Positions 28,536 through 35,634 of a stretch of 64,000 bases of DNA are shown piece after piece. Location: positions 57,372 to 121,371 of the forward strand of contig DHPF01000003.1 of the NCBI GenBank assembly GCA_002407855.1, written 5' to 3'. A model generated the notes under the pieces. It saw only the letters and a program-made list of their open reading frames with translations, had not been told where the DNA came from and did no database searches. The DNA is from Bacteroidales bacterium UBA5371. GTDB taxonomy: Bacteria > Bacteroidota > Bacteroidia > Bacteroidales > P3. The position numbers were made by a program, and so were the translations under genes. How positions within the stretch are numbered: position 1 is the stretch's first letter; each line of letters opens with the position of its first letter.

Positions 28536-28613
28536 TGCATACCCCGTTTTTGTTATGTTCATTAATATTATTATTACACAACCCGTAGGGGCGAACCTAT
28601 GTGTTCGCCCTAA
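28536..28613 (-). repeat. REP element with conserved tail (left unit A)
   Basis: Read on the minus strand: REP core starting GGGCGAACACATAGGTTCGC, then CCCTACGGG, then a ~45-base AT-rich tail (GTTGTGTAATAATAATATT and onward). The same core plus tail is found on the plus strand at 33925-34000 and 34822-34893. Confidence 0.8.
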
Positions 28614-28670
28614 CATGATAATTTACCCTAACATGATAAAATGTTTATATTTGGGCGAATATTTATATTT

Positions 28671-28712
28671 GGGCGAACACATAGGTTCGCCCCTACGGAC
28701 GGACGGACGGAC
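28671..28712 (+). repeat. REP core (copy B), followed by (ACGG)4
   Basis: The core GGGCGAACAC..CCCCTACGG at 28671-28698 is the exact inverted copy of the core at 28584-28611. The two form a BIME-like pair about 130 bp across. A short ACGG tandem overlaps its end. Confidence 0.8.
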
Positions 28713-28732
28713 AACCAACTAAACAAATCAAC

Positions 28733-28764
28733 AACTAAACAACTAAACAACTAAACAACTAAAT
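28733..28764. repeat. Octamer tandem repeat (AACTAAAC)
   Basis: Three copies of AACTAAAC and one AACTAAAT, the reverse complement of the GTTTAGTT octamers beside other terminators. Confidence 0.7.
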
Positions 28765-28852
28765 ATTTGATTTTATTGATTTGGATTTTGATTCTAATTT
28801 CTTCTTTTCAGGATTTATTTTTGGGGCTTTGGGAGTTTTGGTTTGGATTTCT

Positions 28853-29295
28853 GGGGTGGGTAGTTCAGTCATAGGCAGGGATTGGGCTTTGGTTTTTGGT
28901 AATAGGTGGGCATTGGGTTTTGTTGGGGTGGGTAGTTGGGGTGGGGGGTTGGTTTTTAGAGAATGAGAGAAAGGGTTGGTTTTTAATGAAATAGAATTTT
29001 TGGGGTGGGTAGTTGATGCTCTGGGGTGGGTAGTTGGGGTGGGTAGTTGAAATTTATATTCTATTATATTATAGTATCTTAGCTCGTAGGGTGGGTAGTT
29101 AAGTGCATTTTTTAAAAGAGTTGTAATATAGGAAAAAGTAGTAATTATACCATATATATACCTAATATATATAAATACTCTTAAAACACAGTTTGACTAC
29201 CCACCCCAAGTAAGAAAATGGAGTAAACTTCTTGATATACATTAGCTTAATTGGGGTGGGTAGTTGGTTTTCAAATTCTCTCAACCCCCCACCCC
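28853..29295. repeat. Cluster of dispersed G-rich 13-mers GGGGTGGGTAGTT
   Basis: Exact forward copies at 28853, 28925, 29002, 29023, 29036 and 29253; one-mismatch copies at 29088 (forward) and 29195-29207 (reverse). A variant TGGGGTGGGGGGTTG at 28937 has an exact reverse complement at 29282. Spacing is irregular (72, 77, 21, 13, 52 bases), so it is not a CRISPR array. The copy at 29253 and the reversed one at 29282 could form a hairpin. Confidence 0.85.
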
Positions 29296-29482
29296 AATGA
29301 GATAGTTTTTTAAGCCAAAACGCAGGTATTTTATTGATTGCGAACTTATAAAGCATTTTCTTTGATTTATCCTAAAAAACTCTGCTTTGCTCCAAATTAA
29401 TGCTTATTTTTCCCAAAAATAAGGTCTCTTTTTTACTCTTTTTACTCTGCTAAATTTAATTTTTATATTAATATTTTTGATT

Positions 29483-29505
29483 AATATGAGAAAAATTCTC
29501 ATATT
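29483..29505. promoter_or_regulatory. Perfect palindrome upstream of rloA, candidate operator
   Basis: AATATGAGAA and TTCTCATATT separated by AAA, a 10-bp perfect inverted repeat ending a few bases upstream of the rloA promoter elements. Confidence 0.45.
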
Positions 29506-29509
29506 TTTA

Positions 29510-29538
29510 TTGTTTTTATATATCTTTTTGTATTTTTG
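29510..29538 (+). promoter_or_regulatory. Promoter of rloAB
   Basis: TTG (29510-29512), 18 bases, TATTTTTG (29531-29538). Transcription would start about 30 bases before the rloA ATG. Confidence 0.45.
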
Positions 29539-29575
29539 CAACGTTATTACAAAAAATCAAAAACACTAAAAGATT

Positions 29576-30781
29576 ATGTTAATTAATTTCACTGTTGGTA
29601 ACTTCCGTTCATTCAAGGATAAGAAAACTTTAAGTTTGGAGGCTACATCTATTTCAGAATTGAAAGAAAGAGTTATCTCTAAGGGGAGGTACAAACTTCT
29701 ACCTTCTGCTGTTATTTATGGAGCTAATTCAAGTGGAAAAAGTAATTTTATTAATGCATCTTTGAAGTTTAATACGCTATTATTTAAATCGGCTCAGTTT
29801 AATTCCACAGAAGAATTAGGAATAGAACCTTTTCTTTTAAATCCAAAAACAGAGAAAGAGCCTTCGTTTTTTGAGATAGAGTTTTTTTTAGAAAATGATA
29901 TTTATAGATATGGTTTTACCGTAGATAATAAAAGAGTTTATGAAGAATGGCTTTATGAAAAGAAAGAGGGTAAAGGTAGAGAAAGATGTTTATTTATTAG
30001 AACAGAGGAAGGTATTGGAGTGGAAAAATACTTTAAAGAGGGGGAAGGGTTAGAAGATAAAACACGTGATAATGCCTTATTTCTCTCTGTTGTAAATACT
30101 TTTAATGGCAGTATTGCAAAAAAAATATTTTACAAACTTAATTCTATGATATCTTTATCGGGTTTAGAACATGATGTTCTAAATAAGATTACCAATTCAT
30201 TCATTGCTGAAAACAAATCTTTTAAAAAAGATATTTCGGACTTTTTAAGCAAATTTGACTTAGGATTTCAGGATTTTGAAATTCCTGATGATAAAGATTT
30301 AGCAAATAAAATTAAGGCATATACTACGCATAATAAATATGATGATAATGGGAAAATTATAGGGAGTGTTAAATTGAATATGATACAAAATGAGTCTTCT
30401 GGAACAAATAAACTATTTGATTTTATAAGTGTTATATATGGAGTTCTAAACGTTATGAGAGGCGTTCTTTTTATTGATGAATTAGATGCCAAACTTCATC
30501 CGCTTATAACCCGTAAGATTATTGATTTATTTAATAATCCAGAATCAAATCCTCAAAACTCTCAACTTATTTTTGCAACACATGATACAAATCTATTAAG
30601 CACTAAGATTTTTAGAAGGGATCAAATTTGGTTTACAGAAAAGGACAATGCTGAGGCTACCGATTTATACTCTTTGGTAGAATTTAAAGAATCAGACGGA
30701 ACAAAAGTAAGAAAAGACAGGTCGTTAGAGAAGGATTATATTAATGGTCGTTATGGAGCTATTCCATATATAAAAGATTAG
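29576..30781 (+). CDS. rloA: RloA/AbiLi-like AAA-family ATPase
   Basis: The 401-residue ATPase of the AAA_15/AAA_21 (RecF/SMC-like) type opens LINFTVGNFRSFKDKKTLSLEA. It has Walker A GANSSGKS at residues 49-56, then a long insert (~100-290). Walker B follows as GVLFIDELDAKLHP (~300) and the switch His region as LIFATHDTNLLS. Such ATPases pair with TOPRIM-like RloB in the RloAB/AbiL defence group, where the ATPase is thought to sense infection and the partner to act as nuclease or effector. rloB starts 4 bases after the stop. It lies in an accessory island next to repeats and a transposase. Confidence 0.85.
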   Translation: MLINFTVGNFRSFKDKKTLSLEATSISELKERVISKGRYKLLPSAVIYGANSSGKSNFINASLKFNTLLFKSAQFNSTEELGIEPFLLNPKTEKEPSFFEIEFFLENDIYRYGFTVDNKRVYEEWLYEKKEGKGRERCLFIRTEEGIGVEKYFKEGEGLEDKTRDNALFLSVVNTFNGSIAKKIFYKLNSMISLSGLEHDVLNKITNSFIAENKSFKKDISDFLSKFDLGFQDFEIPDDKDLANKIKAYTTHNKYDDNGKIIGSVKLNMIQNESSGTNKLFDFISVIYGVLNVMRGVLFIDELDAKLHPLITRKIIDLFNNPESNPQNSQLIFATHDTNLLSTKIFRRDQIWFTEKDNAEATDLYSLVEFKESDGTKVRKDRSLEKDYINGRYGAIPYIKD

Positions 30782-30784
30782 ACT

Positions 30785-31447
30785 ATGGGGCAATTACCAA
30801 AATATAAAATTCAAGAAGCTAAAAAGGCAAAAAGAGAAGAAAAAATTAATAAGAAAAGAAAGGTAGATACAAAGCCTCAAAATAAACTTTTCCTTATTGT
30901 TTGTGAGGGTGAGAAAACTGAGCCCAATTATTTTGAGGCTATAAAGAATAGATATTCTGATGTAAAAACAATTGATATAAAAGGAACAGGTTATAATACT
31001 CTAAGTTTGTTGAAAGAAGCACAAAGACTTAGGGATGCAAGTGAAAAAGATTATGATAGGGTTTGGATTGTTTTTGATAAAGATGATTTTAATGATAATG
31101 ATTTTAACAAAACAATTATATCTGCCAAAAAGGAAAACATAGAATGTGCTTGGTCAAATGAGGCTTTTGAGTTATGGTATGTATTGCATTTTTGTTTTTT
31201 AGCTTCGGCAATAGGGCGTAAGGATTATATTGAAGTATTAGAAAGAGAAATAAAAAAGAGAAAGAAAGAGAAGCTTTTCAAATATAAGAAGAATAGTAAA
31301 GAAATGTACTCTATCTTAAATAAATATGGAAATGAAGAAACTGCAATCAAAAACGCTATTAAATTAGAGAAAAAATATACTGGCCAGGAGTATGCAAAAC
31401 ATAAACCTTGCACAATGGTGCATAAATTAGTTCAACAATTAAAGTAA
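30785..31447 (+). CDS. rloB: RloB/AbiLii-like TOPRIM-fold protein
   Basis: The 220-residue protein has a lysine-rich N-terminus (KKAKREEKINKKRK) and a RloB core: FLIVCEGEKTEPNYFEAI with the TOPRIM-type Glu, VWIVFDKDDFND with the acidic cluster, then WSNEAFELWYVLHF, the most recognisable RloB motif. It is probably the effector of the RloAB pair; a nuclease action is known or suspected for related TOPRIM partners (AriB, OLD) but is not shown by this sequence. Its end converges on the VirE-type gene with 31 bases between. Confidence 0.85.
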   Translation: MGQLPKYKIQEAKKAKREEKINKKRKVDTKPQNKLFLIVCEGEKTEPNYFEAIKNRYSDVKTIDIKGTGYNTLSLLKEAQRLRDASEKDYDRVWIVFDKDDFNDNDFNKTIISAKKENIECAWSNEAFELWYVLHFCFLASAIGRKDYIEVLEREIKKRKKEKLFKYKKNSKEMYSILNKYGNEETAIKNAIKLEKKYTGQEYAKHKPCTMVHKLVQQLK

Positions 31448-31478
31448 CTCAAGACAAGAAAGTTTTTAACACTCTTTT

Positions 31479-33527
31479 CTAAATAGAAAAACTCTGTTCT
31501 TCTTCAATTTCATATTTACTTTTCTCAAAAATAGTGTATCTTTTTTGCCCTTTTATTGTCTTTTTTTCAAATTCCCCTTCTGTTAGGATAAATCCTACTT
31601 TTATTACTGATATATCGGTTGTTGCAACGCCATAATGTTGTGAGAGATGCACTTTTATATCGGTGGCTGTGAGAAATTTTACGCTTGGATTGTTTTGTTG
31701 TGTTTCTTCTGGGGTGGGTTTGCGGTAGTATTTATTGAATAGTTCTTCTGCCATGGTGGTTTCTCGGTAGGTGCGGTTGATTTGCTTGCGTGTGAGGATT
31801 TCTTCACCACTTTCCCAATATTTAAAGCCTTCTTGCAAAAGGGTATAGGCTTGGGCATAGAGCTGTGTGTGGTTGATTTGATAATCGTATTGCATGGAGA
31901 GTACTTGGTGGATTAAAAATCGGCGTTCTCCTTCTTGTCCTGAAAGGAAGTCGGTTTTGTTGATGGTGGCACAGAAGGAACAACGGCGTATGTATTTCTT
32001 TTGTGTCTTGCCATAGTGTGGGCGTTCTTGTATGTTGTTATTTGTGATGATAGCTTTAATTTCGGGCAGCTCTCTCTTGGTGTATTTGTCAAATTCTTCA
32101 AGGTTGATGAGTAGGTTTTGGGAGAGTTTGAAGTTGAGGTCTTTGTTCTTTATGTCTAAGCGGTTGTCTTGGTAGTGGTTCTCGCGTAGTTCGGCTGGGA
32201 TAATCTTATTCATAAAGGTGCTTTTGCCTGTTCCTTCGGTGCCTGCTAAAACAAAGCAGAAGTTATTCACAACATCGGGGTTTATGGCTGTTGCCACAAG
32301 TCCTACGAGCCATTTCTTAAAGTCTGATTCCAAAAGTTCGGGGTAGGGGGTTGTGATGCTCTGGGTGAGCTCTTTGATATAATCGTGCTTATCCCAAGGT
32401 GGTAGTTTCTCAAAATAGGAGACAAAGATGTCGTATTTGGGTGCTTCGTCGGTTTTGATTAGTTGCACAATGCGTGTTTTGCTAAGGGTTGGGTAGGCGT
32501 TGGTTATGTGTTTGAAGATGGAGTTTTCTTGTATATCGTCTAAAAGTTTCCACTTGCGTTTGCCCTTGGCCTTAACTTCAAAGCCGTCCAATACAACGTT
32601 ATGTCTTATCTGGTACTCTTTTTCAAATTCTTGCATAATTTCATGGTTTGAAACTATATTCTCTCTTTTTGTTTTGGTGCTTTTCTTGGTTTTTGTCTCT
32701 GTGGGAGTGGCTTTTAGGGCGTTTTCTATTTCTTTTGAGCCAAGGGTGAAATAGTTTTGTGCAAATTCTTCTATGGCTTTTGGGTCAATGCCGTTTTCTT
32801 GGGCTTTGAGATTGAGGCTATATAGTAATGTGTTGCGGTGTCCTTCTTGGTTGGGATGCTTGGCATTGAGGTTTAAATAAAGGGGTAGTATGTCTTTGTA
32901 GGGCTCTTCAAACTCGTATTCCAAAGCGTTGGGGTTGTAGTATGCATTGGGGTCGTAACTCAAATAGCATAGGCGATTGACATTGGAGCATTGCGAGTCC
33001 AAATTTATGTTGTAGAGCTTCTTAAAGTCCTTTTCTATTATGGTATGCCATGCCTTGTGGTAGTTGTCTAAGAGTGTGAAGCGTGAGCTGTCTGCTTGGT
33101 TTTGTAGCAGGTTCTTTGGGCGTGCCATCTCTTTGAGCCTAAGCACGAACTTTACTCCCTTTTGGCTTGGCGACACAAAGCAAAGCAGAATTGAAGGGTT
33201 TTTGCTTAGCATAAGGCGTACTTTCTCTGCCTCTTGGTAAGAGTCCAAATTGTCAATATCACCGCAATAGAGGTTGGTATAGGAGGTGATTTTCGTTTTG
33301 CTGTGTCCTCCTTGGCAAAGGGCAGAAAAGATAAATACGGGTAGCTTTTGTTCTTGTTTTAGGGCTTTAACCTTTTGAATGGTTGCCTCTTTGCTTGTGC
33401 TAACGAAAAAGGGATGTCCCTTTGAGATGATTTGATAGGCGTTATCTAAGTCAATCTCTCTAACAGTTTTGGAGGTGATATTATCCAAATAACTGATTTT
33501 CTGGTTTGATAATGGTGTTGTTCTCAT
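31479..33527 (-). CDS. VirE N-domain / VapE-type primase-helicase-like protein
   Basis: The 682-residue protein resembles Bacteroidota BT4734/BF3469-type proteins. The N-terminal ~280 residues form a VirE_N, primase-like domain (FSALCQGGHSKTKITSYTNL, CGDIDNLD), followed by a Lys/Thr-rich linker (~285-300). A VapE-type ATPase domain has Walker A LAGTEGTGKSTFMNK (~430), and NLLINLEEFDKYTKRELPEI is the likely Walker B region. ATINKTDFLSGQEGERRFL follows, and the C-terminal region is helical. Such proteins come from mobile elements or phages and probably act in replication. The small HTH gene just upstream overlaps its start by 4 bases. Confidence 0.8.
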   Translation of the reverse strand: MRTTPLSNQKISYLDNITSKTVREIDLDNAYQIISKGHPFFVSTSKEATIQKVKALKQEQKLPVFIFSALCQGGHSKTKITSYTNLYCGDIDNLDSYQEAEKVRLMLSKNPSILLCFVSPSQKGVKFVLRLKEMARPKNLLQNQADSSRFTLLDNYHKAWHTIIEKDFKKLYNINLDSQCSNVNRLCYLSYDPNAYYNPNALEYEFEEPYKDILPLYLNLNAKHPNQEGHRNTLLYSLNLKAQENGIDPKAIEEFAQNYFTLGSKEIENALKATPTETKTKKSTKTKRENIVSNHEIMQEFEKEYQIRHNVVLDGFEVKAKGKRKWKLLDDIQENSIFKHITNAYPTLSKTRIVQLIKTDEAPKYDIFVSYFEKLPPWDKHDYIKELTQSITTPYPELLESDFKKWLVGLVATAINPDVVNNFCFVLAGTEGTGKSTFMNKIIPAELRENHYQDNRLDIKNKDLNFKLSQNLLINLEEFDKYTKRELPEIKAIITNNNIQERPHYGKTQKKYIRRCSFCATINKTDFLSGQEGERRFLIHQVLSMQYDYQINHTQLYAQAYTLLQEGFKYWESGEEILTRKQINRTYRETTMAEELFNKYYRKPTPEETQQNNPSVKFLTATDIKVHLSQHYGVATTDISVIKVGFILTEGEFEKKTIKGQKRYTIFEKSKYEIEEEQSFSI

Positions 33528-33724
33528 AATTCAAAGCTATTTTTTTGTTTAATATACTCGGCTAAAAGTTTAATTTCGCTAAGGGTGTAACGGGTCTTAC
33601 GTTTGTTGCTTGGGGTCTTTAACCCAGCCTCTTTTCTTATGCGAAACAAAGATGAAGAGGATATTTTTAAGATAGCAATAACCTCTTTAACGCAATAGAT
33701 TGGAAAGTCATTCTCTTGATTCAT
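33524..33724 (-). CDS. Small helix-turn-helix protein (excisionase/DUF4248-like)
   Basis: The 66-residue protein has a predicted N-terminal helix-turn-helix (YCVKEVIAILKISSSSLFRIRKEAG is the core, residues ~10-34), then a basic linker (TPSNKRKTRYTLSEIK) and a short helix. It looks like the small DNA-binding proteins that precede VirE/VapE genes in Bacteroidota. Its stop overlaps the VirE-type start by 4 bases, indicating translational coupling. It may regulate its own operon or act like an excisionase. Confidence 0.7.
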   Translation of the reverse strand: MNQENDFPIYCVKEVIAILKISSSSLFRIRKEAGLKTPSNKRKTRYTLSEIKLLAEYIKQKNSFEL

Positions 33725-33826
33725 AAATGATAATAAATGTTATATGTTATAAAAATAATTTTGTTTTTAATAAAAGTCATTGGTTCCTACATATTAGCAA
33801 TAATACATAGTTGTATTTTGATTTCA

Positions 33827-33858
33827 CAAAGATACCTCTATTCCCAATAGAAATCAAT
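33827..33858 (-). promoter_or_regulatory. Promoter of the HTH-VirE pair
   Basis: Minus-strand ATTG (33858-33855), 20 bases, TATCTTTG (33834-33827). It leaves a leader of roughly 95 bases before the ATG at 33724. Confidence 0.5.
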
Positions 33859-33924
33859 AGTTTTATTATAAAGTTTTCAACAAATTGAATTATTGTCCGT
33901 TGCCTGTTGATTTGTCCGTTTGTT

Positions 33925-34000
33925 AGGGCGAACACATAGGTTCGCCCCTACGGGTTGTACCTAATAATATGAATAAACATAAACAAAAACGGGTTGTGTA
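33925..34000 (+). repeat. REP element with conserved tail (copy C)
   Basis: Core AGGGCGAACACATAGG..CCCCTACGGG (33925-33954) followed by an AT-rich tail ending in AAACAAAAACGGGTT. It has the same orientation as the unit at 34822-34893 and the opposite of the unit at 28536. Confidence 0.8.
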
Positions 34001-34053
34001 ATGTGTCTGATATTAAAAATATTTGTATTTTTGTTCAATAAAAACTAATAAAA

Positions 34054-34668
34054 ATGCCATATAATCCCAATATTCATAAACGCAGGTCAATACGTTTGAA
34101 GGACTATGATTATTCTCAGGCAGGGTTGTATTTTCTCACTATTTGTTGTCATGAAAATCAAAATCGTTTTGGTGAAATTGTTAATGGGAAAATGATATTG
34201 AATGCCGCTGGTGAAATGATTGAAAAATGGTATTATGAATTGGAGAATAAATTCCCAGACATAAAATGTGATGAGATGATTATTATGCCCAATCATTTTC
34301 ATTGTATTGTCCAAAATATCGGAATACAATCAACAACACCCGTAGGGGCAGACCTGCGTGTCTGCCCTAATGATATTTCGGGCGAACACACCATATTGGG
34401 CGAACACGTAATATTGGGCGAACACGTAATATTGGGCGAACACATAGGTTCGCCCCTACATAGGGTTGTGCAATGGTTCAAAACGATGTCAACCAACGAA
34501 TATATTAATGGGGTGAAAACATTGGGCTGGGAATCATTTAACGGCAAATTATGGCAACGTAATTATTATGAACATATAATTCGTAATCATAAATCGCATT
34601 ATGTCATTACCCAATACATTGCAGCGAATCCTGCACAATGGAAAAATGATGCATTTTATTGTGAATAA
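34054..34668 (+). CDS. REP-associated tyrosine transposase (RAYT) with REP sequence in frame
   Basis: The 204-residue IS200/IS605-like Y1 transposase belongs to the REP-associated type. It opens with PNIHKRRSIRLKDYDYSQAGLYF; the HUH metal motif is MPNHFHCIV (~residues 79-87). The C-terminal part WQRNYYEHIIRN carries the likely catalytic Tyr. Between these the frame runs through REP sequence (34339-34462), read as TTPVGADLRVCPN and then three GEH-(T/V)-IL repeats and GEHIGSPLH. The insert keeps the frame, so the protein is probably still made. RAYTs nick and move REP palindromes; the surrounding REPs are its likely substrates. Confidence 0.9.
   Translation: MPYNPNIHKRRSIRLKDYDYSQAGLYFLTICCHENQNRFGEIVNGKMILNAAGEMIEKWYYELENKFPDIKCDEMIIMPNHFHCIVQNIGIQSTTPVGADLRVCPNDISGEHTILGEHVILGEHVILGEHIGSPLHRVVQWFKTMSTNEYINGVKTLGWESFNGKLWQRNYYEHIIRNHKSHYVITQYIAANPAQWKNDAFYCE
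34339..34370 (+). repeat. REP core, GGCAGAC class, inside the RAYT gene (copy D)
   Basis: CCCGTAGGGGCAGACCTGCG then TGTCTGCCCTAA. It is a second REP class, with GGCAGAC arms instead of GGCGAAC, matched at 34725-34755. Confidence 0.8.
34379..34462 (+). repeat. REP-derived 18-bp tandem repeats inside the RAYT gene (copy E)
   Basis: Units of ATTGGGCGAACACGTAAT, two exact and flanking variants, ending in a complete REP half CATAGGTTCGCCCCTACA. The unit is six codons, so copy changes keep the frame. Confidence 0.85.
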
Positions 34669-34724
34669 ATCGTTTTTGGTAAACAAAACATCATTGTCGT
34701 TTTCGTTTTCGCTTTCGTTGTCGT

Positions 34725-34755
34725 CCGTAGGGGCAGACCTGCGTGTCTGCCCTAA
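34725..34755 (+). repeat. REP core, GGCAGAC class (copy F)
   Basis: Same sequence as the copy inside the RAYT gene at 34340, directly downstream of that gene. Confidence 0.8.
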
Positions 34756-34789
34756 TAAATATGAATAAACATCTATATATTTGTATTTT

Positions 34790-34893
34790 GGCGAACACAT
34801 AGTTTTGGCGAACACATTGTTAGGGCGAACACATAGGTTCGCCCCTACGGGTTGTGTAATGATAATATTAATAAACATAAACACAAACGGTTA
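34790..34893 (+). repeat. REP element with partial repeats and conserved tail (right unit G)
   Basis: Two partial GGCGAACACAT units, then a full core (34822-34851) and the AT-rich tail GTTGTGTAATGATAATATT onward, ending near 34893. It is the mirror image of the left unit at 28536-28613. Confidence 0.8.
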
Positions 34894-34961
34894 TGTCAAT
34901 ATATGTTTTTGCGAACATAATACTATAATTTGTCGTTATTAAGTGCCATTAAATTCTATGT

Positions 34962-34993
34962 TTTGAAAGGGGTTTCTTATTGTCTTATCTTTG
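34962..34993 (+). promoter_or_regulatory. Promoter of the HU-like gene
   Basis: TTTG (34962-34965), 20 bases, TATCTTTG (34986-34993), a full consensus match. It leaves a ~100-base leader. Confidence 0.65.
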
Positions 34994-35020
34994 CATTAGT
35001 AATCTTTTGAAGGGGTTTTT

Positions 35021-35062
35021 ATGAGCTCAAAAAATCATCTAATAAGTAAAGGTTACTGGTAA
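35021..35062 (+). CDS. Possible 13-residue leader peptide upstream of the HU-like gene
   Basis: The frame MSSKNHLISKGYW-stop lies wholly within the leader between promoter and HU start. It could regulate translation of the HU gene or be chance; only its position supports it. Confidence 0.25.
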   Translation: MSSKNHLISKGYW

Positions 35063-35103
35063 ATTTAGTTTTTAACTCTTAAAAAAAAGAAAGGACAATT
35101 ATT

Positions 35104-35535
35104 ATGGCAATTAATTATGTACGTGTAAGACGTAGGATTGCAGTGGGGCAAACCCCAGGAGTGAAGTTTTTGGCAAGATGTTTTCGTTCTCATGATGTAA
35201 CAATGGACACTATTGCTAAGGAAATAAGTAATGCAACAACGGTATCGTATCCCGATGTGTTGGCTTGTTTGAAGGCTTTGGAGATAGCTGTTTCGGCTCA
35301 TGTTTTAAATGGTAGTGCTGTTAAGTTCAATTATTTAGGACATTTTATCCCAAGCATTCAAGCTAAGGCTTGCGATACCTTGGAGGAGGTTGATATTTCA
35401 ACAATTAAAAGGGCGAAATGTCGTTTTTATCCTTCGGTTGCGTTTATGAAGGATTTAGCAAAAACGCAGTTTGTGTTAAAAGACCTTGAAGTAAAAGGTT
35501 ATCAAGGTGAGACTCCTGAGGTTATTGAACCATAA
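35104..35535 (+). CDS. HU/IHF-like DNA-binding protein (HU-HIG type)
   Basis: The 143-residue protein is of the HU-HIG type common in Bacteroidales: AINYVRVRRRIAVGQTPGVKFLARCFRSHDVTMDTIAKEIS, then the strand-rich segment VKFNYLGHFIPSIQAKACDT with the HU-like arm, and a C-terminal extension (KDLEVKGYQGETPEVIEP). Probably a nucleoid or architectural DNA-binding protein. In Bacteroidota such genes often accompany VirE/VapE and small HTH genes, as here across the RAYT. It has its own promoter and a strong terminator. Confidence 0.85.
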   Translation: MAINYVRVRRRIAVGQTPGVKFLARCFRSHDVTMDTIAKEISNATTVSYPDVLACLKALEIAVSAHVLNGSAVKFNYLGHFIPSIQAKACDTLEEVDISTIKRAKCRFYPSVAFMKDLAKTQFVLKDLEVKGYQGETPEVIEP

Positions 35536-35572
35536 GCAAAAAACAATCAAAAAACACTTTAATAGGTTTTTG

Positions 35573-35600
35573 AGAGGGTTAGGTTTAACCCTCTTTTTTA
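35573..35600 (+). terminator. Terminator of the HU-like gene
   Basis: AGAGGGTTA (35573-35581) pairs with TAACCCTCT (35586-35594), 4-base loop, followed by a T run. Confidence 0.85.
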
Positions 35601-35634
35601 TTTGTTTATTAAGACTAAAATGGAAAAATAATTA

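Larger units (their letters stand above)
28354..29575. other. 1.2-kb non-coding region: REP pair, octamers, G-rich 13-mers
   Basis: In order: promoter of the minus gene; a REP-tail unit and its inverted REP copy (28536-28698); an (ACGG)4 tract (28695-28712); octamer repeats (28733-28764); the G-rich 13-mer cluster (28853-29295); and the rloA promoter with its palindrome. A 61-codon frame at 28781 lies in the G-rich repeats and is not considered a gene. Confidence 0.7.
33725..34053. other. Divergent intergenic region with promoter and REP-tail unit
   Basis: Holds the promoter of the HTH-VirE pair (33827-33858, minus), REP core plus tail (33925-34000), and a -7 box TATTTTTG at 34026-34033 for the RAYT gene. 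No ORF is seen. Confidence 0.6.
34669..35103. other. REP-rich region between RAYT and HU genes
   Basis: Holds REP copies F (34725-34755) and G (34790-34893), a TTTCGT-type degenerate run (34697-34724), the HU promoter (34962-34993) and a 13-codon leader frame (35021-35062). Frames through the REPs on the minus strand are not considered genes. Confidence 0.7.

Noticed and set aside
28781..28966. 61-codon plus-strand frame (MDFDSNFFFSGFIFG...)
   Set aside because: It runs through the G-rich repeats, has extreme Gly/Val/Trp content and no promoter or ribosome-site support.
28853..29295. CRISPR array suggested by repeated 13-mers
   Set aside because: Repeats are short, in both orientations and irregularly spaced from 13 to over 70 bases; there are no spacers of equal length and no cas genes in the window.
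31448..31478. Terminator between rloB and the VirE-type gene
   Set aside because: An AGTTTTT/AAAAACT inverted pair exists, but its right arm is inside the VirE-type coding end and the loop is long, so support is too weak.
34299..34547. 82-codon minus-strand frame inside RAYT
   Set aside because: Antisense reading of the internal REP repeats (CSPNITCSPNM).
34549..34884. 111-codon minus-strand frame downstream of RAYT
   Set aside because: It is made mostly of translated REP copies (GQTRRSAPTD type) and overlaps the RAYT 3' end.
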